A DNA stretch of 10,731 bases from NCBI GenBank assembly GCA_012719315.1, contig JAAYAP010000079.1, forward strand, positions 1 through 10,731, read 5' to 3'. Under the pieces are notes generated by a model. The model had not been told where the DNA came from and did not search any database. It saw nothing but the letters and a program-made list of their open reading frames with translations. Positions within the stretch are counted from its first letter, which is position 1, and each line of letters opens with the position of its first letter. A program made the translations under genes and the position numbers. This document shows positions 1 through 6,284 of this stretch, piece by piece. The stretch is from Methanobacteriota archaeon (GTDB taxonomy: Archaea > Thermoplasmatota > Thermoplasmata > Methanomassiliicoccales > Methanomethylophilaceae).

Positions 1-471
1 AGCGTAGTAGAGACCCATGTTGGGCATCGCACCGTAGAAGAAGGGCGCGATGATCTGGTTCTGGATCTCCTCCATGGCCTGCATCTCGTTCGAGATGACC
101 GGTTTCACGGGCTTGATGCTGTAGTCGGCGTGCGCGAGCTCGAAGGTGTCTGCACCGAGTGCCCTCTCGTGGAGGAGCGCGGACTCGAGCCTGCCGACAT
201 CCACACCGTTCCCGCTGTTTCCGTTGTCGCCGGTGAAGTCGAGCTGACCGATATCGTAGGTGAGGATGACTTCCCTGCCGGGCTCGACACCGACCACCCT
301 GTTCTTGTCGGCGATGATGTCGAAGAGCTTCTCGAGTTCGTTAGCGTCAAGTGCGGGTACGCCGCCCATGTCGCACGCGTCTGCCATTCCGTCCTGGAGG
401 TCTGCCATGATCTTCTCTTTGGTCATGGAGACTCTCTTACCGTCACCCATCCTTGTGTAGTATTCAGCCAT
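1..471 (-). CDS. mtbB: Dimethylamine:corrinoid methyltransferase, N-terminal part (cut by window edge)
   Basis: MtbB transfers a methyl group from dimethylamine to the cobalt of its corrinoid partner in the cytoplasm, the first step of methanogenesis from dimethylamine. About 157 N-terminal residues are visible. The opening MAEYYTRMGDGKRV and the later stretches IKPVKPVISNEMQAME and FFYGAMPNMGLYY match my recollection of Methanosarcina MtbB closely. Two ATG codons abut at 474 and 471. I prefer 471 because the ribosome site AGGTGA (477-482 on the plus strand) then has 5 bases of spacing, against 2 for 474, and because MA-EY matches the family. It lies 14 bases after mtbC, so the two are surely co-transcribed. 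In this family an in-frame amber codon near residue 356 encodes pyrrolysine; that position is outside the window, and no in-frame stop occurs in the visible part. Trimethylamine or monomethylamine enzymes are less likely by sequence. Confidence 0.9.
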   Translation of the reverse strand, partial: MAEYYTRMGDGKRVSMTKEKIMADLQDGMADACDMGGVPALDANELEKLFDIIADKNRVVGVEPGREVILTYDIGQLDFTGDNGNSGNGVDVGRLESALLHERALGADTFELAHADYSIKPVKPVISNEMQAMEEIQNQIIAPFFYGAMPNMGLYYA

Positions 472-485
472 CATAATCACCTGAT

Positions 486-1121
486 TCAGAATTCCTTGAC
501 TTTCCTGGTCGTCTCGGAGGCGGTCTCACCGAAGATGTCCGCTCCGATCTTGTCGGCGTAAGCCTGCGTCACCGGTGCGCCGCCGACCATGACGACGACT
601 TTGTCGCGGAGGCCTTCCTTCTTAAGAAGTTCGATGACATCCTTCTGCACGACCATCGTGGTCGTCATGAGCGCGGACATGCCGCAGAATTTGCAGCCTG
701 CTTTGACCTTCTCTATGAACTGCGCGTTAGGCACGTCGCGACCGAGGTCGTGGACGTCGAAACCTGCGCACTGCAGCATCGTCGAGCAGATGGATTTGCC
801 TATGTCGTGGACGTCTCCCTCGACGGTTCCCATGACGGCGGACTCCTTCTTCGCCGATACGTCTCCGGCTGCGCACATCTCGGGCTCCAGCACCTCGAGT
901 GCTCCCTTCATGCCTGCGGCAGCGCTGAGGACGTGGGGGAGGAACAGTTTCCCTCTCTCGAAGAGGACTCCGACCTCAGTCATGCCGTCGCCGAGCGCAT
1001 CGATGATCTCGTTGGGTGTCATCCCAGCTTTCCTCGCAGCCTCGACTGCGGCCTGGATACCGGGCACTTTGTAAGCCACCATTGCGTCGTGCAATGCTTT
1101 CTTCTCGTTCTCGTTAGCCAT
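486..1121 (-). CDS. mtbC: Dimethylamine corrinoid protein
   Basis: This small cytoplasmic cobalamin-binding protein accepts the methyl group from MtbB and passes it to the methylcobamide:CoM methyltransferase. It has 211 residues. Residues 1-90 form the helical cap typical of methionine-synthase-like B12 proteins. Residues 93-211 are the B12-binding fold, with the signature DVHDIG (H105 would ligate cobalt), a GMSAL motif (S149) and the GGAP loop (180-183). An in-frame ATG exists at 1139, but the ATG at 1121 is preferred because AGAGGGAG lies a few bases upstream of it and the protein then begins MANENEKK, as family members do. The corrinoid proteins for mono-, di- and trimethylamine are very alike; the assignment to dimethylamine rests on mtbB lying directly downstream, its start 14 bases past this stop. 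Expression is probably driven from the AT-rich gap upstream. Confidence 0.9.
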   Translation of the reverse strand: MANENEKKALHDAMVAYKVPGIQAAVEAARKAGMTPNEIIDALGDGMTEVGVLFERGKLFLPHVLSAAAGMKGALEVLEPEMCAAGDVSAKKESAVMGTVEGDVHDIGKSICSTMLQCAGFDVHDLGRDVPNAQFIEKVKAGCKFCGMSALMTTTMVVQKDVIELLKKEGLRDKVVVMVGGAPVTQAYADKIGADIFGETASETTRKVKEF

Positions 1122-1482
1122 TTTTCTCCCTCTAACCATAGGACGGATATGTGTACTACCCGACCGTTACTGAAAAGAGCTATTGGATACTATAAAAAAC
1201 TAACTCAGAGAGAATAGGAAGTGTTATATATCATTTGTTTGGGAAAAGATATAATCAAAAATTTTCAAAGACTTCATATATAAACATTGTGTATATGCAT
1301 TGTGGTTGATTTTTCAAAAGAACATCCAATTATATTTATGGTTAACTGTTACGCATACGTCCAACGCAGAGCGCGTCACCACGGATCCGGTGCATCCCCT
1401 AACCATGTTTCACAATGACTGTCGCGTATATTAAGAGCTCCGTCTCGGAAAGCATCAAGTACATCGTATCCAATCGCCAAAC
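1122..1482. promoter_or_regulatory. Divergent promoter gap between mtbC and the M18 aminopeptidase gene
   Basis: This 361-base gap holds no convincing gene. Bases about 1185-1345 are very AT-rich, while 1345-1425 is near the GC level of the genes. Reading toward mtbC (minus strand), several TATA-like elements appear: TTTATATA (1277-1284), TTATATC (around 1249-1255), GATATATAA (around 1223-1231) and TTTATA (1191-1196). The first has the best match to the archaeal consensus but would give a leader of roughly 130 bases. Toward the aminopeptidase gene (plus strand), TATATTAA at 1427-1434 would place transcription start near 1457-1460, about 25 bases before the ATG. A direct repeat CATTGTG (1285-1291 and 1298-1304) sits beside the best mtbC-facing TATA element and could bind a regulator. 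Which TATA element is used cannot be told from sequence. Confidence 0.5.
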
Positions 1483-2895
1483 ATGACTGAGGAGAAGAGC
1501 TTAGGTCAGGCGCTTGAGGAGAAACTGCTGGTCAAACCCAAGAGCCTCGGGGAGCTGGACAACGCCCTCTTGGATGAGGCTCACGGATTCTGCGAAGGCT
1601 ACAAGGAGTTCCTCGGCTGCAAGACCGAGCGGGACATCGTCGACTACACCATACCCCTGCTCAAGGACAGAGGGTACTCCGCATTCGAGCTGGGCAGGAG
1701 GTATGAGGCCGGCGAGAGGTTCTACGTCGAGAACCGGGGCAAGAACCTCATCATGGTCACGGTGGGATCCGAGCCCGTGTCCGCGGGCCTGAGGATCTGC
1801 GTCGCCCATATCGACAGCCCCCGTCTCGATTTCAAACCGAACCCGCTGTTCGAGGAGACGGGCATGGCGTTCTTCAAGACGCATTACTACGGAGGCATCA
1901 AGAAATACCAATGGACCTCCATCCCCCTGTCGCTGCACGGCGTGGTCCTGCTCAACAGCGGGGAGACTGTCCGCATCGATATCGGTAACGAGGATGGCGA
2001 TCCCCTGCTCTGCATAACCGATCTGCTTCCGCATCTGGCCCGGGACCAGATGCTGAAACCCGCCAACAAGGTCGTCGAAGCGGAGCAACTCAACATCCTG
2101 ATCGGCTGCTGGCCCTACGATGACGAGAAGGTCTCCGCCAAAGTCAAACTCAACATCATGAAGATCCTCTTCGACAAGTACGGCATCGCCGAGCGGGATT
2201 TCCTCTCGGCCGAGCTCTGCGCCGTGCCGGCGTTCAAACCCTGCGACATCGGATTGGACCGTTCGATGGTCGGTGCCTACGGCCAGGATGACAGCGTGTG
2301 CGCCTACACCGAACTCATGGCCGAACTGGATAACGAGGATCCCCCGTTCACCACGGTCACCGTCTTCATCGACAAGGAGGAGACGGGATCCGACGGGGTC
2401 ACCGGGATGAAGTCGTTCATGTTCAGGGACTTCATCGAGGATTTCGTGTCCGCCTACGGATTGGAGGTCCGCCATGTCATGAGGCGTTCGATGTGCCTCT
2501 CGTGCGATGTCAACGCGGCGGTCGATCCCTGCTGGCCCGAGGTCTTCGAGATGACCAACTCGTCTTTCCTCAACCGCGGGCCGGTCGTATCCAAATACAC
2601 CGGCAGCGGCGGCAAGTACTCCACCAGCGACGCCTCGGCCGAGACCGTGGGCTTCCTGCGGAGGATACTGGACGAGGCCGGGATCCCCTGGCAGGTTGGC
2701 GAGCTCGGTAAGACCGATATCGGCGGGGGCGGGACCATCGCCGCCGACATCGCGATGCACAACCTGGACACCGTGGACATCGGCGTGCCCGTGCTCTCGA
2801 TGCATTCGCCGCTGGAAGTCACGTCCAAAGCCGACGTGTACATGCTGTACAAGGCGATACGCGCCTTCTATGCGAGCACGCTCGTCAAACCCTGA
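1483..2895 (+). CDS. M18 family aminopeptidase
   Basis: This is a 470-residue dinuclear metal aminopeptidase that should remove N-terminal residues, classically acidic ones, from cytoplasmic peptides. The likely metal ligands of the family are all visible: H109 in AHIDSPRLD, D269/D270 in YGQDDS, the pair E299-E300 in DKEETGSDG, D342 in SCDVNAAVDP and H441 in SMHSPLE. GGGGT lies at 414-418. Length fits the bacterial/archaeal 'aminopeptidase 1' branch (about 460 residues). In that branch the D342 motif reads S-x-DV-xAA-xDP rather than the SADxAHAxxP of the eukaryotic aspartyl aminopeptidase branch. No signal peptide is seen. There is no clear ribosome site before the ATG at 1483; a TATA-like element at 1427-1434 suggests a short leader. 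It stands alone, divergent from mtbC and convergent with the ubiE-like gene. Its true substrate preference is not readable from the sequence. Confidence 0.93.
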   Translation: MTEEKSLGQALEEKLLVKPKSLGELDNALLDEAHGFCEGYKEFLGCKTERDIVDYTIPLLKDRGYSAFELGRRYEAGERFYVENRGKNLIMVTVGSEPVSAGLRICVAHIDSPRLDFKPNPLFEETGMAFFKTHYYGGIKKYQWTSIPLSLHGVVLLNSGETVRIDIGNEDGDPLLCITDLLPHLARDQMLKPANKVVEAEQLNILIGCWPYDDEKVSAKVKLNIMKILFDKYGIAERDFLSAELCAVPAFKPCDIGLDRSMVGAYGQDDSVCAYTELMAELDNEDPPFTTVTVFIDKEETGSDGVTGMKSFMFRDFIEDFVSAYGLEVRHVMRRSMCLSCDVNAAVDPCWPEVFEMTNSSFLNRGPVVSKYTGSGGKYSTSDASAETVGFLRRILDEAGIPWQVGELGKTDIGGGGTIAADIAMHNLDTVDIGVPVLSMHSPLEVTSKADVYMLYKAIRAFYASTLVKP

Positions 2896-2898
2896 ACC

Positions 2899-2916
2899 GA
2901 CCGCCTGCGGGCGGTC
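2899..2916 (+). terminator. GC hairpin after the M18 aminopeptidase gene
   Basis: Four bases after the stop codon, GACCGCC (2899-2905) and GGCGGTC (2910-2916) form a perfect 7-bp stem around the loop TGCG. It is followed by a pyrimidine-rich tract to about 2958, dominated by C and T rather than pure T. The position between two convergent genes fits a transcription end. Archaeal termination depends mainly on T-runs, so the hairpin may instead protect the 3' end or do nothing. Because the stem is symmetrical it could also serve the ubiE-like gene arriving from the other side. Confidence 0.45.
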
Positions 2917-2949
2917 CCCTTCCCTTCTCCTCCCTTCGCTTCCCCTGCT

Positions 2950-3702
2950 TCATTTCTCGCCGTAGTAGATGTTGACGGCGCTGAAGTTCCTGCGGTAGTA
3001 CCTGGCGTTCCTGAACCCCGCCTTCCGGAACTTCTCGACCATGTCGTCTCCGTGGGGGAACCCCTCCACGGACGAGGTCAGCCAGTCGTATGCCGGCTGC
3101 CTGCCGCCGATGCTCTCGCCCTTGTCGTATCTGCGGGCGATGCGGGTGACCCTGTATTTTATGTAGAGCTCGTAGAAGAAGCGGATCATCCGGTTGTCGG
3201 GTTTGGCGAGTTCGGCGACGACGACCTTGCCGCCCGGGGCGAGGATCCTGTACATCTCGTCGATGGCTTTCTGCACATCGCATACGTTCCTCAGCATGTA
3301 GCCGGACGTGACCGCGTCGAACGAGCCGTCCTCGTACCTCAGATCCAATGCGTCGCCTTCTTCGAAGACGACCCTTCCGGCGAGGTCGGTCCCCTGCAGC
3401 TTAGATTCGGCCAGCTCCAGCATGCGCGGCGTGATGTCGATGCCGACCACCGAGCCGTCCTCGCCGACCCGCTCGGCGGTCATGAAGGCGATCTCCCCCG
3501 TGCCCGTGCCGATGTCCGCGCATCTCCGGCCCGCCAGAGGCTCGATCCGGTCCAGCATGAACCTGTGCCATCCGGAGACCATGCCCATGGTCATGATCTC
3601 GTTCATCTCGTCGTAGTATCCGGCGATCTCGGTGAAGACATCTTTGACGTACCCCTCCTTGCCGTCGAACTGGGTCCCGTTGGGTTTGATGTCCTCCATC
3701 AT
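2950..3702 (-). CDS. UbiE/MenG-type C-methyltransferase
   Basis: This 250-residue, SAM-dependent class I methyltransferase resembles demethylmenaquinone/demethylubiquinone methyltransferases. Visible motifs are the SAM loop ADIGTGTG (62-69), an acidic residue after strand 2 (D89 in GIDITPRML), GDALDLRYEDGSFDAV (116-131) and YMLRNV (135-140), the counterpart of the diagnostic GLRNV of UbiE. The C-terminus has the family pattern of a Ser-x-x-x-Phe-Pro segment followed by an AGF turn (SVEGFP at 211-216, KAGF at 227-230). Its ATG at 3702 overlaps the stop of the prenyltransferase gene as ATGA, so translation is probably coupled; a second ATG at 3699 is equally possible. Downstream of a MenA-type gene, the natural reading is methylation of a prenylated ring. 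The actual substrate is unknown: menaquinone synthesis is not expected in a methanogen, so a methanophenazine-like or other lipid is possible. Confidence 0.85.
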   Translation of the reverse strand: MMEDIKPNGTQFDGKEGYVKDVFTEIAGYYDEMNEIMTMGMVSGWHRFMLDRIEPLAGRRCADIGTGTGEIAFMTAERVGEDGSVVGIDITPRMLELAESKLQGTDLAGRVVFEEGDALDLRYEDGSFDAVTSGYMLRNVCDVQKAIDEMYRILAPGGKVVVAELAKPDNRMIRFFYELYIKYRVTRIARRYDKGESIGGRQPAYDWLTSSVEGFPHGDDMVEKFRKAGFRNARYYRRNFSAVNIYYGEK

Positions 3703-4616
3703 ATCAGCCCCGCGAGGTCGGCATGGCCTAATAGATATCCGATGACGAGCAGGATCCCGAAATGCCAATTGAGCTTGAACGACAACGGCACCAGTAATCT
3801 GCTGCAGCCGGCATCGTGCGGCGCCTTCCTGCTGTTGAGCAGGAGCACGCGCAGATCGTACAATGCCAGGAAGGCCAGTGCCGTCCAGGCCGGTACCGCT
3901 CCGGCGAGGATCAGCACCGCCAGGATCGGGAACGACACCGCATTCAGGAACAGGTACAGGCGTATGCTGCCCTCGTAAGACAGGTGCCCGGAGAACGTCC
4001 CGACCCCCATGCTCTTGTCCTCGTGGTAATCCCGGGTCTCGTTGCCGCTCAGCACGCCGGTGAGCATGAAGGCGTTGGGCAGCGAGACGAGGACCACCTC
4101 CCAGGAATAGCCGCCGGTGAGGATGAGGTAGGTGCCGACGGGCATCAGCAGGCCCATGAGCAGTAAGACGCCGCCCAGCCCCATAGCGTGGTATTTGTAG
4201 GAGGCGCCGACGGTGTACAGCGCCGCGCCGAGGATGCCGATCAATCCGATTATCAGGATCTGCCAGCCCGAGTACCAGATGAAGACCAGTCCCAGCAGCG
4301 CGGTGGCCGCCAGGCATGCCGTCCCCATCATGAAGACCTGCCGCGGGGTCATGACACCCGTCACCAGCTCCGGAGAGCGGGATTGGTTCTCCTCGGTGTC
4401 GATGCCCATCACGAAGTCCCCGTAGGTGTTGAACAGATTGGCGGCGGATTGCAGCAACGCGCCTCCGATCACGATGAGCAGGAGGATCCACCAGCAGAAA
4501 TGACCGTCCTTCCAAGCCACCGCCGCGCCGATCAGCATCGGCACCACGGCGCCGTGCAGAGACCACGGCCTGAACGCATTGTACCATCCCGCCTTGGCGG
4601 GTTTCACATCCTCCAT
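3699..4616 (-). CDS. menA: UbiA-superfamily prenyltransferase, MenA/UBIAD1-like
   Basis: This is a 305-residue integral membrane prenyltransferase that should join a polyprenyl diphosphate to an aromatic acceptor. The first Mg-diphosphate motif is NTYGDFVMGID (63-73), where the NTY-x-D form recalls human UBIAD1 and MenA rather than the NDxxD of digeranylgeranylglyceryl phosphate synthase or haem O synthase. The second is NETRDYHED (192-200). About eight or nine hydrophobic segments alternate through the protein. The ATG at 4616 has no ribosome site, but ACTTTAAG (about 4640-4647 on the plus strand) lies 27 bases upstream, which suggests a leaderless message. It overlaps the ubiE-like gene by ATGA. 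Both proteins begin almost identically (MEDVKP and MEDIKP). The MenA-like assignment is firm at subfamily level. The acceptor need not be dihydroxynaphthoate, since no other menaquinone genes are visible in the window. Confidence 0.85.
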   Translation of the reverse strand: MEDVKPAKAGWYNAFRPWSLHGAVVPMLIGAAVAWKDGHFCWWILLLIVIGGALLQSAANLFNTYGDFVMGIDTEENQSRSPELVTGVMTPRQVFMMGTACLAATALLGLVFIWYSGWQILIIGLIGILGAALYTVGASYKYHAMGLGGVLLLMGLLMPVGTYLILTGGYSWEVVLVSLPNAFMLTGVLSGNETRDYHEDKSMGVGTFSGHLSYEGSIRLYLFLNAVSFPILAVLILAGAVPAWTALAFLALYDLRVLLLNSRKAPHDAGCSRLLVPLSFKLNWHFGILLVIGYLLGHADLAGLI

Positions 4617-4689
4617 GACACTCGAAAGCGGAAGGTGTTCTTAAAGTATGCCGATTGATTTATTATCGATTGCATATACTGGAGAAGCC
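4617..4689. promoter_or_regulatory. Compact divergent promoter between the prenyltransferase and transporter genes
   Basis: Seventy-three bases separate the two divergent starts. Toward the prenyltransferase gene, TACTTTAAG (4640-4648, minus strand) sits about 27 bases before its ATG, the distance expected for a leaderless transcript. Toward the transporter, TTTATTAT (4659-4666) and GCATATAC (4672-4679) are TATA-like, and GGAG (4681-4684) is a ribosome site 5 bases before the ATG at 4690. With so little room the two polymerases would probably compete. A leader long enough to include GGAG would need the initiation site near 4680, so the more upstream TATA may not be the one used. Confidence 0.45.
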
Positions 4690-5661
4690 ATGAAGAGGCC
4701 GATCGACCTGCTCAGCAGCAGCGCTTTCATGATGAGTGCCGCCCTTGTGATATCGCTTTTGACCAATCACCTGGGGTTCTTCCCTTCCGAGGTCTTCGAT
4801 CCGCCGACACGCAGCACCGTCACCATCCTGCTCCTCGCTGTCATGATGACGGTCTCCCTGTCCCGCGTCCCCACCGCCAACCTGAGCCCGGACCGGGCCG
4901 TGCTGCGCTCCCTGGCCCTGGGCCTCCTGGTCGCCTCGGCGATACCGATCGCCGGATACCTGCTGCTCAGGAACGGGGCCTATGCGAACGAGTCCGTGGG
5001 CTGGGTGTTCATCGCCGCGACTCCTTTCGCGGCATCCGTCGCTCCCCTCTCCTTCATCCTGCGCGGCGACATGGAGCACGCCTGCAAATCCACGATCTAC
5101 GTCTACATCGTATCCCTCGTGTGGATACCTTTGGTGATCTACCTGCTCATCGGCGAACTCGTCGAGATGAAGGATGTCGTGATCACCGTGCTGGAGATCA
5201 TCGGCGTCCCGCTGGTGCTGTCCCGTCTGTTCACCAAGGTCAAGATACCCAAGGAAGTGATGGCGGTGACCCTCAACCTGATCGTCGGGTTCCTGGTCTG
5301 GCTGTCGGTCAGCCCCACTGATTTCAGCGGGATCGGCTGGATCGTCTTCGCCATGTTCGCGGCCATCGCCGTCTGCAGGACGTTCGTGCTCGGCAACGCG
5401 GTCGAGTACGTCGAGAAGAGGGCCGGCATCCACTGGAAGCAGAGGGTCACCGACATCCTGGTCACCTCGTACAAGAACAAGGGCATCGCCATCGCGCTCT
5501 GCGTGTCGGTCCTCTCGGGGCCGTACATCGGCTATGCGATGGTCGCCATCACCGTCTCGATCGTCGTCGAGATCTGCTGGGTGATCTTCATGGACTCCGT
5601 CCTGTTCTCCAAGAGGAGGATGGAGCGCGAACTGGAGCGCGAGGGGTCGAGCAGCGCCTGA
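4690..5661 (+). CDS. BASS/SBF-like multi-pass membrane transporter
   Basis: This 323-residue protein has about nine or ten hydrophobic segments (roughly 11-30, 42-60, 72-93, 103-125, 136-156, 161-180, 189-207, 213-235, 254-277, 281-302) and a charged tail. The stretch TPFAASVAPLSFILRGD (111-127) resembles the first broken-helix crossing of bile acid:sodium symporter (BASS) superfamily proteins, and YKNKGIAIAL (261-270) resembles the second crossing with its conserved Asn (N263). The superfamily moves organic anions with sodium and includes arsenite exporters, but nothing here names a substrate. An in-frame ATG at 4648 would add 14 residues; the ATG at 4690 is preferred because GGAG lies 5 bases upstream and the hydrophobic start then fits the family. 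It is divergent from the MenA-like gene, and no functional link can be claimed. Confidence is good for a transporter and moderate for the superfamily. Confidence 0.65.
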   Translation: MKRPIDLLSSSAFMMSAALVISLLTNHLGFFPSEVFDPPTRSTVTILLLAVMMTVSLSRVPTANLSPDRAVLRSLALGLLVASAIPIAGYLLLRNGAYANESVGWVFIAATPFAASVAPLSFILRGDMEHACKSTIYVYIVSLVWIPLVIYLLIGELVEMKDVVITVLEIIGVPLVLSRLFTKVKIPKEVMAVTLNLIVGFLVWLSVSPTDFSGIGWIVFAMFAAIAVCRTFVLGNAVEYVEKRAGIHWKQRVTDILVTSYKNKGIAIALCVSVLSGPYIGYAMVAITVSIVVEICWVIFMDSVLFSKRRMERELEREGSSSA

Positions 5662-5669
5662 CCTCCGTG

Positions 5670-5740
5670 CATGCCGGCTCCCGCCTGCATCCGCGTGAGG
5701 CGGCCGTCCGCTTCCGGGCATGACGGCGGGAATCGGCATG
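5670..5740. repeat. Long imperfect inverted repeat forming a rod-like hairpin
   Basis: Arms CATGCCGGCTCCCGCC (5670-5685) and GGCGGGAATCGGCATG (5725-5740) pair over 16 positions with one wobble and one mismatch. Inside, TGC/GCA (5686-5688 with 5718-5720) and CCG/CGG (5691-5693 with 5715-5717) continue the stem across small bulges. A terminal hairpin GAGGCGG-CCGT-CCGCTTC (5697-5714) closes it. The whole 71-base element folds as one extended rod, starting 8 bases after the transporter stop. It may end or protect that transcript, be a small RNA, or be a copy of a palindromic repeat. It has no T-run after it. Confidence 0.55.
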
Positions 5741-5770
5741 GTATCCGCGGAAATCATCCTTGAACCCCGG

Positions 5771-5833
5771 TTTACAACAGTAGAGAATAAGTAGGGTTGT
5801 ATCCATCATGGAGAATATGGTCAGTTGTATACA
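5771..5833 (+). promoter_or_regulatory. Promoter region of the alkylation-repair pair with possible operator repeats
   Basis: An AT-rich patch, TAGAGAATAAGTAG (5781-5794), sits just before the ATG at 5808 and is a weak TATA candidate. It is bracketed by an inverted pair TACAAC (5773-5778) and GTTGTA (5796-5801). GTTGTAT recurs inside the start of the gene (5824-5830), overlapping the perfect palindrome TGTATACA (5826-5833). Such an arrangement around a start site fits a repressor or activator site. No known regulator can be named from it. Confidence 0.3.
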
Positions 5834-6284
5834 CACGTATATGACCGTCATCGGCATGATCAGCATCTCGGAAGACGGCGAGGGCAACATCACGGGAGTG
5901 TACCTGCCCAACTACAATCTACCGGTCATGGAGGACCAGAGCACCGAGGCCCTGGATGAAGCCGCGGCGCAGATAGAGGAGTACTTCTCGGGAGAGAGGA
6001 AGGGGTTCGACCTTCCGATCGTGTACAACGGCACCGAATTCCAAGAGCTGGTCTGGAAGGAGCTGCTGAGCATCCCTTACGGCAGGACCATGACCTACTC
6101 CGAAGTGGCGGCATCCATCGGCAGAGAGAACTCATACAGGGCCGTAGGCGGAGCATGCGGTGCCAATCCGCTCCCGATCATCATACCGTGCCACCGCGTC
6201 ATCAGCGCCGGCAAGACCACGGTAGGGTACGCCGGCGGCTCCATACTGAAGAGGCGGCTCCTCGACCTGGAGTCCGGCGAGTGA
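5808..6284 (+). CDS. ogt: Methylated-DNA--protein-cysteine S-methyltransferase
   Basis: This is a 158-residue suicide enzyme that takes the alkyl group from O6-alkylguanine (and O4-alkylthymine) in DNA onto its own cysteine. The C-terminal domain is complete: EFQELVWKELLSIPYGRTMTYSEVA (77-101 region), the arginine finger in YRAVGGA (R111), the Asn hinge at N120 and the active-site PCHRV with C128. The N-terminal domain (1-75) is poorly conserved, as is usual. Length matches single-domain Ogt proteins and lacks the Ada regulatory domain. The start is uncertain: ATG 5808 is used, and ATG 5817 (three codons later) is possible because GGAG at 5810-5813 precedes it closely. Its TGA overlaps the next ATG (TGATG), so it is translationally coupled to the AlkD-like gene, together a small alkylation-repair operon. 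Confidence 0.93.
   Translation: MENMVSCIHTYMTVIGMISISEDGEGNITGVYLPNYNLPVMEDQSTEALDEAAAQIEEYFSGERKGFDLPIVYNGTEFQELVWKELLSIPYGRTMTYSEVAASIGRENSYRAVGGACGANPLPIIIPCHRVISAGKTTVGYAGGSILKRRLLDLESGE

Noticed and set aside
1338..1418. A 26-codon open frame in the mtbC upstream gap (begins MVNCYAYVQ)
   Set aside because: No ribosome site, AT-rich sequence directly before the ATG that leaves no leader, and no similarity I can recognise; short frames of this size are expected by chance.
1345..1425. A GC-richer island in the AT-rich gap, considered as a tRNA or small RNA
   Set aside because: It has no T-arm or anticodon-arm pattern and only a short palindrome (CGGATCCG at 1382-1389); nothing supports an RNA gene beyond composition.
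1501..2805. A long open frame (434 codons) on the minus strand opposite the aminopeptidase gene
   Set aside because: It is a by-product of GC-rich codon use in the opposite gene; its protein is rich in Asp, His, Gly and Arg with no family motif, while the plus-strand frame is a complete M18 enzyme.
2915..2958. A pyrimidine-rich tract considered as a functional polypyrimidine or triplex-forming element
   Set aside because: It is short, interrupted by G, and lies between convergent gene ends where such bias can arise; best treated as part of the transcript-end region.
4648..4689. An upstream ATG for the transporter that would add 14 residues, including a PIDLLS that repeats in the accepted start
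   Set aside because: It overlaps the TATA-like elements and has no ribosome site, while the ATG at 4690 has GGAG at good spacing. The repeated PIDLLS shows weak DNA identity and may be chance.
4663..5757. A 364-codon minus-strand frame opposite the transporter gene
   Set aside because: Its product is a low-complexity Asp/His/Gln/Gly-rich string typical of a shadow frame, whereas the plus strand encodes a regular multi-pass membrane protein.
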